64,000 bases of DNA from Oikopleura dioica (taxonomy: Eukaryota > Chordata > Appendicularia > Copelata > Oikopleuridae): the NCBI GenBank assembly GCA_907165135.1, contig OU015569.1, forward strand, positions 1,984,001 through 2,048,000, written 5' to 3'. Position numbers and translations under genes: made by a program. Shown in pieces: positions 34,314-45,975 of this stretch. Within the stretch, counting starts at the first letter, position 1, and each line of letters starts with the position of its first letter. The notes under the pieces are model-generated. The model worked only from the letters and a program-made list of their open reading frames with translations, was not told where the DNA came from and ran no database searches.

Positions 34314-36065
34314 TTAAGCGCGACCCATCAGCTTCTCGATGCATCTGATGCCCTGTTCTTGGTATTCTCTCTTCGTTACCCACCACTGCAGGTTGTTTTT
34401 CATGATGTCAGCCAGCACAGCGCCGCCGAGGAAAACCTTTTTTAGGAAAAAATCGTTATTGACAGCTAAATGCACTTTAACGTACCAGATGTTTTCTTCT
34501 TGGAGGATCTTCGACGCCGATTTTAAACTTTTTATATTGATTCACGTCTCCCTGAACGTTTCTGTTGGTAAACTTTATAGACAAAAAGAAGTGGGCTATG
34601 AAAATATTGACATGAACTGAGTAGAATAGTTCAATCCGGCTCTTGAAAGCTTCATTAATTGCCGCGGATGAGTAGCATTACCTTGACTACGTTCTGGAAA
34701 TAGAGCTGCTTGAGTTCACGCGTCATCCGACTGGGCAGACCTGGGTACATCGTGCTTCCGCCTGAAAGGACGATGTGTTTGTACAGCTCTGGGCGAATGT
34801 CCATATCGGCTCCCTGAAGAGGGCGAGTTTTGGAAAAGAAGCACTCAAGCGGCAGTCAATCTAACCTGAATGGCGTTGAAAAGCATTTGCGCGACTCCCT
34901 CTTTTTCTACGTCGACTAAATGTGGCTGGAAGAGAGCTTCTGGTGCTTGGAATCGCTCGGCACCGATCTGAGATGGATTATACTCTGAGTTACATGCTCG
35001 TTTAGTACGTACAGTGATTTCTCTTCCGTCGGGCAGCGTGTACTTTTCTACAAGTGTTGTTGTTTCTTGCGCGAGTCGGTCTTCTTGCTCGACATCGTAG
35101 GCAACGTAACAGAATTTTTCTTTGATTTCACGAACTGTATCAAAATCAGCAGAGTGGTTGAAGGCTACAACCAACAATAAGTCCGTCTAGGTAGATCCGA
35201 TTCGAACTTACCATAACCACGGAGAAGCAATAGTTTGATTAGGTACTTAGTTATGTCTCGACCAGCGACGTCGAGGCGTTTTGTGATGTTTTGCAGGCCG
35301 AAGCCTTCATAGACTGGGCAAATGTGAGTGACGCCATCGCCACTATCGACGACGACGCCTGTATGAAGACCCTGTGCGTATAGTGTCAGGACAGCTTGGA
35401 TCGCCACGTAAGCGCCTGAAAACACTTATTTTTCTGAAGGGTAGAAAGTATCGGTACCTTGAAAGCCGTATTTTTCGAACATGGTCTCGACAAGTCGTTC
35501 TCGATTCTTTTTTGGGTTCATTGGTGCTTCTGTTAAAAGAATTTTGGATAGCGTTGGGTCAATGTTCAAGCATTCATTGCCAAAAGTGTGGTCCCACAGA
35601 AGCTCCATGTCATCCCAGTTTCGAATGATTCCGTTTTCCATCGGATACTGGATATCTAGCGAATGCCTCAGATCCGCTGCTTGTTGCCCGACGATGATGT
35701 CCTTTAGCATGGCACCGCCTAAATAAGACTTAACAATTGAAATAAAATCGCTGATTAGTTCGGAAAGAACACATTTTAGAACATTTCTCAATTCTCGCCT
35801 CGAGAAAAAATAACACGAAAAGCTCACGGTGAAGATTACTCGCAACTATACCATTTTTTAAACGTTGTCGATTTTTATAAGCTAAAAGCATTTTATGTGG
35901 CAACGATGGGCCCTACAAACCTTCTTTCGATTTCGCGCGAAGGATGGGTCTACCGACCATGGCGGGAAAGATATGGGCGGGAAAGTTGGCGCCCGCGAAG
36001 CCGCACTTAACGAAGCCGGTGCCATTGTCGCAAACGACCACTTTGTGTCCTTCGCTGTCTGTCAT
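34314..36065 (-). CDS. ACTR2: Actin-related protein 2
   Basis: Subunit of the Arp2/3 complex, which nucleates branched actin filaments. Exon 1 (ATG 36065) reads [17 protein letters not shown], the first phosphate-binding loop of the actin fold. A long intron (about 210 nt) leads to [18 protein letters not shown] and [15 protein letters not shown]. Then come [18 protein letters not shown] (second phosphate loop), [16 protein letters not shown] with an intron inside, [49 protein letters not shown], and the end KLMGRA. Motif order and length (about 390) match ARP2, not actin or ARP3. Confidence 0.96.
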
Positions 36066-36437
36066 TTCAACCTCTGTATTCTAAAGCGAACAAATTTGCG
36101 CCACGGTCAATTATGATGACAGTCAGTAACAATGAATAATTTCAAGCATGCTGAATCATACTGCCAAATAAGCCCTCCCTCGTCTCCACTACTTCCGCTG
36201 GTTTGAATTTTTGACATCAACAACGATTACTTCATGGTTAAACATGAAACGGTGGCTTTTAAGGAACTGATTGTTAATCTTTATTAAGGCAAAAATAACT
36301 CTGTCATAGAAAAATAGACGCTTTGCAGCAATATCTGTACAGTGGAATATTCAGGGGTCATGTGGAGGTTGATGTGCGTTTCAATGCATTTAGTTGGATG
36401 GGATTGTGAATACAAAAATATATGTTTTTGGGAAGGT
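36066..36437. other. Intergenic, no gene seen
   Basis: Between the ARP2 start and the stop of the next minus-strand gene. AATAAAG-like sequence on the minus strand at about 36.27-36.29 kb may be the 3' signal of the coiled-coil gene. Promoter of ARP2 presumed. Confidence 0.4.
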
Positions 36438-37945
36438 TCAGTCTTTGAGTTGATCCGTAATGAGCTCGTGCAGCAGACATTCCATTTTGAGCAACTTGTC
36501 CGAGTAGTTCTCTTCTATTAGTTTTTGGAATTTGTGGAGGGTCTCGATCTGAACTCGCTGGTCGTTTGAATTGTTCCTATTTCGTACCTGTCGCTGTTTT
36601 TGCTGAGCTAGGACGTGCTCGTGGTGCTCCACAACTGTATCTAGATCTTTTTCCAGCGCCAAATTCAGTCGTTTCATTGCTTCTACATGCGTTACTAGTA
36701 GTTCGTGGTCTTCTGCACCAGATTGCTACGCAAACAGTCGTAATTATCAAAATTGACAAAGAGGCTTGTTACTTGAAGTTTGGAGATGTTGGACGCGTGA
36801 TTTGTTCGTTGGGCTTCTCGTTTTGATCTTAGCTGGTGATGTAGGACTTTGACGGAATCATTTTGAATTTTGGCGTCGCACGCGGCAAGATGGGACTCTT
36901 TTGCTCTGACCTACGATGACGAAGCTTAAGGTAAGGAGATACTGTAAAACTTTACCTGAATCAAAGCCAGATTAGTTTCACGTGCGTCTCCACCATTTTT
37001 AATGCGGGCCAGTTCTGTCCTTGCAGATTCAAGGTCGAGCCGGAGAGCCTTAAAATCGATTACTCAGAACGTAAAACGAACAAATAGAAGACGCTACCTG
37101 ATATTCTTGGGCGAGCTTCACGTCATGGTCCGTCTCTTTGCTTTCCAACGCCCACATCAAACCGTTCCGCTGGAGCTTTTGAGCACGAACCGCCATGAAC
37201 TTCTTCGCTGCGGCGATTCGGGCTTCTTCATCGACTTCTTTCGTCGTTTTTAATCGTGCTAAATGATATGGTCAACTCATGAAGGCTTATGAGACCGTAC
37301 TTAGAAGAGATAGCATATTTTTTCGTTGGTCGTTATCAGCTCGCTTCTGCCGGCTCAGATCCTTGTTCAGCTCCGAGATTTCTTTCCGAATTGACCTAGC
37401 GCTGCCTCTTTTGACATCTTTCATGCTTTTCATCATTTCATGAAATTTGAAGAAAGCTGAAACGAGTTTAATGTTGCTTTTTTGAACAGCTAAATGCACC
37501 TTTATCCAAATTGCTATCGGTGAGAATGAGCAAGGCAGCGGATGAATGGATCCCTCTCGGCGGCACATTTTGACCAGGTGGATAGATGATAAAATTGAGC
37601 GAGTATCCATTTCTTGAGACGGAAAGTATCGCGGCGTGTCGTATACTGAGACTGTCCCTGGCACGAACAGCTTGGTTGAAGTATTCGATCACTTCTTTTG
37701 AGCTCTTGGCGAGCACTTCTTCGGACGCATTGAGACAGCCTTTTATAAACTCATAAAACGTTCCGTGTCTAGAGTCTGGGAAGGATTTAGAGTGCCCCTG
37801 ACTGTATAATCTCAATTGTAAATACACGCGCAGTCTAATCTCAATTCAAAATAAATCTAGATTAACCGTTTGAGTTTCAAAACCAACTCCGCTTTCTGGA
37901 AACGATCTTTTCCTGAACAATAGTTCACCGCTTTCAAAGCGCGAG
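36438..37945 (-). CDS. Coiled-coil protein, unidentified
   Basis: Not recognised. The first secure exon (about 37.87-37.95 kb) reads RFQKAELVLKLKR and joins over a 65-nt intron to a globular region (TFYEFIKGCLNASEEVL, GYSLNFIIYPPGQNV). From about 37.45 kb onward the protein is almost all charged heptad-like helix (EISELNKDLSRQKR, TTKEVDEEARIAAAKKF, DLESARTELARIKN) to the end ITDQLKD. Introns at about 37.46-37.50, 37.26-37.30, 37.06-37.10, 36.91-36.95, 36.73-36.77 kb and a 30-nt one at 36558-36587. The true start is not found; coding-like sequence at about 38.0-38.07 kb may belong to it. A cytoskeletal, ciliary or trafficking role is possible but not shown. Confidence 0.6.
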
Positions 37946-38100
37946 TAAATAGAATATGCGGTGAGATATGTCAATGATGGGGAAGTAAGCACATTTCTTT
38001 GACCTTTGGCGACGAGGATTTAAATAGCAAATGGGCGAGATAAAGGCCTATCTTAGACAGGTACTGAATGAGTACATAGCTACCTGGAGCTTTGTTTTGA

Positions 38101-38460
38101 TTAAATTTTTATAATGGATTTGCACTCTTCGTTGATCTCAAGAGATAAAAAATGATTTGTTTTAATAAGCTTTCCTGAAAGAAGCGAACGTGGATTCTCA
38201 TTAAGCTCCGAAGCAGAAACAAGACAAACGGAACCACCACTGACGCTTAGCAAATCTTCAATCACGGGCTTCCAGAGCCATTCAAGATCATCACTCTTCG
38301 CTGCGATAAAAGTTTTCTCTTTCTCATTTTGCGTCGATTTCAAGAACTTCGCTAAGTGTGTTCGATTGCGCGAAGGACCGGTCTCATCGACTGTGAATTT
38401 TTCGCCTTCTACTTGGACACTTTGCCGGGATCAATTTCGGTTCGGGGGATTCGGGTTACA
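38101..38460 (-). CDS. Small unknown protein
   Basis: Not recognised. An open frame ending at 38101 reads from about 38.41 kb: FTVDETGPSRNRTHLAKF, then DDLEWLWKPVIEDLLS, GGSVCLVSASELNENP and a C terminus SIIKI. Codon use looks protein-like, but no start codon is clear; a splice near 38.41 kb may join EIDPGKVSK upstream. The coiled-coil gene lies downstream on the same strand, so this may be an operon partner or its 5' part. Confidence 0.35.
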
Positions 38461-38589
38461 GTTGTTCAGTTGACCAGTTTTAAAGTTAAAATCTGGATTG
38501 GAGATACAAGGCCCGCGAAGATTTTATGGCGGACAAAAAGAGTTAACAAAAGTTATTCATATTGCTTTAAAATTTCAACAATGACGTAG

Positions 38590-39067
38590 TTTTATTGATG
38601 AGAAAAACATATCAAAATTGACGGAAACGAGTTCCCATAAAAATGAGCCCACACTGTCTTGATTGATGAACTAAAATGAACCCTTCCTGTTTTGTGTGAC
38701 GACGAGCGATTCGAGATTATCCGGAAACGTTACATAGAGCATTTCAGTCTATTTGATAAAAAGAAGATGAGTGGCGGTTGAATTGAATGTTTGAAATGGT
38801 CATTTAGATTGATTGGAATTTTTCCAAAAAATAATGAGTTTGATTTCAATGAAAAAGAATGGGCTGAATGAGAAGAAATTGAAAAACAAGGTCAATCGAT
38901 AGATTTGTACAAGTAAGAAGGGAAATTCTAGCTGTATATAACTGTGAATAGTTTACAGAATAGTAGAAGAAAAATGATTAAGGCAACTACCACGAAATGA
39001 TCAATTTTGAAGACTCTATCGTACGCGGCGTGGAAAATTGTCAAAAAACGTTTTTTGAAGCAACATT
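38590..39067. other. Intergenic, no gene seen
   Basis: AT-rich sequence between the small unknown gene and the stop of the membrane protein gene. No coding or RNA feature was recognised. Confidence 0.45.
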
Positions 39068-41133
39068 TTAAAGACTATCGTATGCAATGACATGGCGTCT
39101 GCCAAAGAACCAGATCATAGCGCCTGATATCGCTGCAACTAGGGGCACTACAGTAAAGATGAGAGCAAAGGGGAAGTTTTGTTTGTCGGAACATCTAAAT
39201 CCGTCAAAACCGTCGTCGCACTTTTTCTTTGTTCAACGCTGCTGGGTCTCTAGGATCCAATTAAACGGTACGTGTATTTGCATGGCTCTTCATTTGCGGC
39301 CTCTTGAAACAGAAATCTAGGCCTTACTTAATCTCTCGAAAAAAGCTTCATTCAAGGACTCAGACATTTACTTTTCGACGGATGAGGAAGATCGCATGAA
39401 TTGTAAGACTGTTGCCATTGACGACAATTAAATGCCAGATGACTGCCAACAGATCTATTATATTCAGGTCGTCATTAAAGAATCTTCTTGAAGAGAAGCT
39501 CTTTCAAAAGATGACGATAATGATTGCGGTTGTTCAAAGAGCCCTTTCTATTTTTCTAAACTTGAATGATTGAAAAACTTTGCTTAAGTAGCGAAGATTG
39601 AACCGGAATTATTTCTGTGTTGGAACTCAGAGAAGTCTTCTAAGGGGTTCTCTCTTTCAAAAATACTTTTTGATTTCCAATTCTCAAAAATCATTGAAAC
39701 GAAGAAAAATGAGGCTCTTTCTCTAAGCAAATAACGGCTGACGACAAAAGCGGCAGCAAAGCGCCCAAAGCGCAAGCTACTCGTAAAAGCTGTTCATTGT
39801 ATTCTGAGGGGTTTTAACTCCAAATCCATTAATATCAGGATTTGCTTCTGCGAGTGCGCTCTTTTGAGCAGTTGAACAAGTTCCTGACAGTTGAAGACGC
39901 CTGGGCCTGCGTCGACGCATTGGGAGTTCTCTGGACAAGTATCTACAGGTGATTACGTTAGTCTCTGTCAACAAAAACGCATGTTCAAGGGAGGAGCGTC
40001 CTCAGATTAGACAAATTTATAGTCCACCAAATATTGACCGAGAATTTGCTCTGAGCTTGAACGAAATACTTACAGTTGTTGAAGGGTGAATCATTCTTCT
40101 GGTAGGCGCAGAAGCTCGCCTGTCCTTCACATTGGCGGTAGGACTTGGAGATATGATCATCTTCTTCCCAAGCAGCAAAGGTCTTTGTGCTATTCGTTGT
40201 GAAGTCTTTTACAGTCAACGCGCCGGGACATGTACAATCCAATCTCAGTGTTCTGAAGTGGAGTCAGATGCAATTTATGGCCGGGAAACCGCAATTTTCT
40301 GCCTCTAATTTCTTTTCTTTTTGTTCTCCGAATTACACTCGTATTTCCAACAAAAGTAACAATCGCCAAGGAAAAATCTCTTTTTAGGAAGCATTTTTAT
40401 ACGAAGAATAACTCGAGAAAAAAACACTCGACGTTTGGGTCCTAATTTGTTTGATGATATCAGTATAGAAATTATCCGCGTCGTCTTTGGAGATGAGAGA
40501 GCAAGCAAAGTGCGGATTATACAAATAGTGACATTCCAGCGTAACGAAAACAGCGCCAGCAACAATAGCGATTAGAGTCTCCGTTCAAATAAGACTGCCA
40601 GTTAAATAACCACAGCTAATCACGGATCTCTCTTTACACACAATTGTTGGCGACTGTATCCTTATGATGTTCACAAAAATTTCGAAAAGCGTAAATATTG
40701 GGGCTAATCGCCTTAACAACTTTTCCTAGAGGGGTCCTAGCGGCGTCCTTGACCCCTTAGAACAGACTTACACTGTGGACAACTGCAGGGCATTAGCAAG
40801 GTCGGAATTATTCCTCAGAGGACATGGTACATCTGCTTTTGTCCTGAAGTCTAAAAGCTCCAGAATACTGATGTCTTCGACGTCCACGGAGGTAGCGTTC
40901 TCGCAGAATGAAAAAGACGCACCAACGGTCTTGTTTTTACTGTTTTGACAGAAGGACCCTCGTTTACTAAAGAATATATCAATCGGTTAATTCAGTTGAA
41001 AGACGTTTTACCTTCGTAAGATGCTTCCTTCTACAGTTTCACAAAAAGACGATAGAATTTCCAGGTCCCCACACTCTTCGCTGTCATTCTGTGCTCCAAC
41101 GAACACCAACAGTACCGAAATCAATAGTCTCAT
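39068..41133 (-). CDS. Single-pass membrane protein with EGF-like cysteines
   Basis: Not assigned to a named family. The start (41133) gives a clear signal peptide (MRLLISVLLVFVGAQ). Exons with many cysteines follow: CGDLEILSSFC, GSFCQNSKNKTVGASFSFC, LECHYLYNPHFAC (about 40.5 kb), LDCTCPGALTVKDF and QCEGQASFCAYQ (about 40.1 kb), TCPENSQCVDAG (about 39.93 kb), and a last EGF-type end CDDGFDG (about 39.21 kb). A hydrophobic span (FALIFTVVPLVAAISGAMIW) with basic stop-transfer GRRH ends the protein at DSL. Several N-glycosylation sites (NNS, NKT) are visible. Exon joins at 39.4-39.9 and 40.3-40.8 kb are unresolved. It starts 40 bp after the TARBP1 stop. Confidence 0.6.
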
Positions 41134-41173
41134 TCTAAAAGTATTTGGTTTGAAAACTTGGTTAAATGGTCAC

Positions 41174-44100
41174 TCAAAGGTTTCCCCGAGTGTATTCCCA
41201 GATCGAAAGTGCCGCAGAAACGTGAACATTTAATGATCTGATGATTCCTTTCTGTGGGATTTCTAGCACCACGTCCAACAAACCAATAATGTGCGCTGGA
41301 ATGCCTTCTCGTTCATTTCCGAGAACTACCACACATTTTTTCGGGAAGTTGAACTAAAAGAAAAAGTTTTAATTTCATGATCTATCTAAGTCAATATGAC
41401 ACCTCTTCAATCGAAATAGAATTCGCAGTTTGCTCGAGTCCAGCCAAGCAGTAGCCCTTATTCTTCATCGACATCAACCACTGTGGGATGTTACGCGCTT
41501 TAACTTCCTGGATGTCAATCCATTTCATCGCCGTCACTGCCAAACTAGTGTAGTCTTTTGCCTTCACTTTGGTATAGATTTTGACATCAACAAAGAATCT
41601 TCGAAGAGTCAAGAATTAAAATTTAAATACCATGGTTCCTTTAATACAGACAGATTGTCAAAGGTAAGAGACTCAGCTCCAAAAACTTCCGCTGTCCTTG
41701 TAATTCCACCAAGATTATTTGCTTTGTCTATCAGCGAGGCGCATATCACCAATCCTTGTGAAAATGAAAGTTAGTAGACTTCCGTAAGCAACGAACAGAA
41801 AGTGGTATTTGGACAGTTCTCTCACCTTCGCAACTTTTCTTTTCAAGCTCAATGTCCTGAATCCAAGGAGTAATCTTCTGCTGAACATCCGTCACCCCAG
41901 GCTCAGTTTTAACATCAGCATTTGGTGTCTTGTCTCCGGATTCATTCGCCGCCTTCCATTTTCTTTCTGCCCATCTGTCCATTTGTTTTTCGAAGGGCAA
42001 GTTAGTCCGGTGCGACACTTAAGAAGAACACTTGAAATGACTATGCGCAGGCTTGTTTCCTCCTTGTTTGCTCAGAGGGAGTTTAGATAAGATGATCCGA
42101 AAAGTAATCTGGAAACACTATCAAGGCGATTCGCACTATTTACCAAGAAATCAACGCTGTCGCATATGTCAACAACTATCGATTTATAGCTAAGATAAAG
42201 AGAAAGTATCAATGCAATGAAACTTACGTTCTTGCAGAAGTGGCAGACTTATCAGGTTCTTTTCCTGTGAGCCTACAGAAAGAGGTATCGAGCGGAATAT
42301 GCCAACGAAAGAAAGATCGTCCATGACATTTACTTCCGAAAAGAACATATTTCCCATGACTTTGTCGACCTGGCGTCCTAAACTGCCTCGCTCCTTTTGC
42401 GAGTCTGAAAACTGCACATGCCGTCCTAGAAACGGAAACATTTGATTGATTGCCACTCCTTGCGCAGGGTCGTTCTGAGTGCTCTTGTAGAGTTTGTTGA
42501 CCACTGCAATGGCGTGAATCCTCACGTTGATATTGCTGCATTGCTGCAATCGGAGGGATTGCTCAAGAAACTTCATCGTAAATTGTGGGATCTGAGAACG
42601 GAAGTATTAATTTCAATTCACAGGGAGATTTGCTATTTACTTTGACGCTGATACAAAACAGCATGCCAACCACGAGCACGGAGGAAATCGAACCGCTATA
42701 GTTGAGAAACTCATCGTCCTTAAAAAATTCATTCAAACAAAAATAATGCATACAAATTACCTCCAGGATTTGATCAATTTTCTTCCATTCCTCGGTACTG
42801 TATGTAATTAACTTTGCCAGCGATATTTGCTGCAACATTCGGACTGACGGTTCTTCTTCATTTGACAATGTATTTAGGATCGCATCAACGAGTTCGGATA
42901 TCGCGTCCGTCTCCTTGAGCTTGATGTTTTCTTCAATAAGTTGAGTGACGAGCAAGAGAATCGACTGCCAGCAGCGTTCTCTTGTCAGATGTGTGGCGGA
43001 GTTTTTATGACACGTTTGTTTCCTTTTTGTTTCCCTAATATGCTCTTTTACAAGCATCATGATGACATCGTTAGGAGGACACTCATTACACAAAACTTCG
43101 TCTTTAATATATCGGAGAATAAGATCGACCCCATACTTGCGAACCATCATCATTTCTGTTAGAATGTCAACTTGATACTCGTTTTGTGGAATGTCTTTTA
43201 GTACACCTTGTTCTTCAAGCTCGTCGACTTTTCTAGCAGTGTGGAGTTCAACAAGAACATCTTTATTGAATCCAGCTCCTGAAGTCAAAGCAGCAAAAGT
43301 CAGAAAGGGTTTGTGGTCGGGATAAGCACAGTAACGAGCATACTTAGAGATGATTGGCAGTATCATCCCATGTCGAGTAGCAGCCTTGTCTTGTATTTCT
43401 TTGAAAAGTTTTTCCATCACCAAGTCTGCAAATCGACTAAAAAAGGAGTCTTCGTGCATCAACACCCTCGAAAACAATTCATAAAGTTGATGGCAGTGAC
43501 GACTTCCGAAATTCGCCTTGATTTCTCTCCATAGAGCCCATATGAAATCGTCTATTCCGTCATTCCGTTCATTACCAACATTCCGATATATATTATAACA
43601 ATCAGGGTTGTCTAACGTCCTGAGAAGACTTTCCACCACTGGGATCTAAATGACCTTCATTGCATTCGATAAATTCGACTCTCAAGTACCTGTCCAGTAA
43701 TGTCAACCGTCGAGAGTGCCTCCAAACTTTCAGCAACAGTAGCTTCGTGTTTCAATAAGCTTGCACATTGCCAGGCAAGCTCTACGGCTCCTTTTTGGTC
43801 ATTGCTCGATGAATTGCAGATTCGAAGCGGAATTTGAAGAACATCTTTTCCGGTGAAATTTGGGATAATTGGGACATCGTCGCTCATCTTTTCGAGTAAG
43901 AACTTGAGAGTTTTCAGTGCCATTATTACGAAGTGAGAGTACTTATGTCGAACATTAGAGTTCAGAATCAAAGGGACTAGCTGCTGGTTCACGAGAGTCC
44001 TTCCGCCAGGCTCGAGGGAAGAGAGGTTTGCTTCACATGCTGCGAGGAGTAAATCGAAAGTGCTAAAATCTGCATCAAGATTTCTGATATTTTCCCATCG

Positions 44101-45660
44101 CTGGAAGAATTTGATCAGGAGTTCGAAGAGAGACACAGTAATGGCGTCAAAAGTCATTCGTGGCTTCAAGTGGATCATCTCTCTGTAGCGTTTAAGAGTG
44201 GATGTGATGAGAGAAAAGGTTTGTGCGTTTTTAGGGTCCAGCTCAAGCCGCTTCGTTTCCAGTTGAAAATTGTCAAAGACTGAACGATGAAGTAGCTGGC
44301 TAGTGTAAGGACAATTCACGGTTTCTTCTGGCGGCGCGAGAGGTCTTGCAAGGGAGTAATACGATAGACTACCAACGTCTGCATTAAGCTTCATCAGCAA
44401 AGCTTTCTTCAGGAGTTCATCAAAAACCATTTGGTCTACAATTTTTATGATCAGTCTTTGGGTAGCACACCGAACTTTCAAATGGTGCTTCTTCGTTCTC
44501 TCATAAAAAATTATTTCAAGCCGTTCCAACATCTTATGAGTTACATCTGGTAATTCATGCTTTTCTGAAATCCGCGAAAGAAGATCTTTTTCATTCGATA
44601 TACTAAATATCCAGTAGAACAATGGCGTCGGGGACTGATTGAAGTTTGATAATGATTCAACGACTGAAGGAAGAAGTGATTCGTTGTTTTGTAAAAATGT
44701 CCTCATGTACCGCGCCATTTTCGGCTGATTGAATTCGCTTCCGTCCAATGCTTCTTCCTCTACATATAAACCTAGCTGAGATGTTGTTGGAATAAGACAG
44801 TCGCTAACGAAATAATGCGTCCCATCCGAAGATTCCATCTCCCGCATATTCATCAACACTAACTTGCAGAAAGATGCGACTACTTTCTTGTTCTCGTGGC
44901 AAAAAGACCGTCGAAAAGGCAGGAATTTAATGAATGGTTCAATTTTCTTGTTTTCAAGCCACTTGATGAATCTGTTTTGGTGCGTGTCGACGATGTGTTG
45001 TTGATTTTCCTCTAAAAGCATGAGCATAGAGAGGAGTTCCTTCTCATCCACACCATCACTAAAAATCCACTCCCAATCCTTAAGTCTCTTTTGCAATAAG
45101 TTGTACAGTAAACTTTGCGCTTCTTTACGGTCCACAGCGCTTGAGGAGACGAAAGCTTCATAACATTTATTGAGAACACTGCAGTCATACAACTTGTAAA
45201 AATGCGGGAACAGCGCGAGGTGCGCTGAAATGGATGGGTATTGATGGAATTTTATCAGTTCTTCGAGATGGTTCCAGAGGCGGGAATCTTCATGTGTCAA
45301 TGTTCTTCGTAAGAAGCCATTAATTGCCTGAATAAATGCACGGGAGACAATATCATTGTTTTCGATATAGATGAAGATGATTTCACTCGTAAAATGACAG
45401 GCCTTCTTGTTGAACGCTTTCGCCGCTTTTTCCAACTCGGTAAAGAGACAAATCAGGGCGGTCAGGTTCTGGTCATCAAGCAAGCGATTTATAAATGGAC
45501 GATAGTGGTTCTGTATTAATGGATTTGTAATTGAATATATCCTCACGAAATTGATGACTTTTGTAAACTTGATGAATGACTCCTCCTTTGCCAGAAACTC
45601 CGCGTATTCAATGAGTGTCTGTTCCGACTTATCATCTATCAGAGGACGCTGGCGAGCCAA
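41174..45660 (-). CDS. TARBP1: TARBP1-like tRNA 2'-O-methyltransferase
   Basis: TARBP1 (Trm3 family) methylates the ribose of G18 in tRNA. The C terminus is a SpoU/SPOUT domain: [23 protein letters not shown] (motif 1, about 41.7 kb), [12 protein letters not shown] (motif 2, about 41.3 kb) and [25 protein letters not shown] (motif 3, with the Arg/Ser/Leu/Asn signature). The long N-terminal part (45.66-42.1 kb) is helical, HEAT-like, with few introns, as in vertebrate TARBP1. The protein is about 1,400 residues, somewhat shorter than the human one. The first exon is not fixed: the frame at 45660 is entered without an ATG, and coding-like sequence continues to about 45.78 kb. Lies between NDUFV1 and the membrane protein gene on the same strand. 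Confidence 0.88.
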
Positions 45661-45975
45661 AGAATTGTAGTCCTTATTTTTTGTTCAATTAGGTGCGTCG
45701 TTATTTCCCTGCATAACTGGTAATTTACGAACAATGCCTTGACATCGAAAAACTCCTCGATAGTTATGCCTCGCCCGTTCGTGAGAGCTAGTACTCTTTT
45801 TCAATAATACTCATCTAGTGCATCACTCTGAAGAAGGAATGACATTTATTTCACGGACGCACAAGTGTTACTTTTACTGTATGAGATCAACAGGCAAAAC
45901 ACTGTATATTTAGAACTCGGAACATCGTTATATAGATTTGAAATAAATTAGGAAATTTGAATTTTTCGAATTTCT

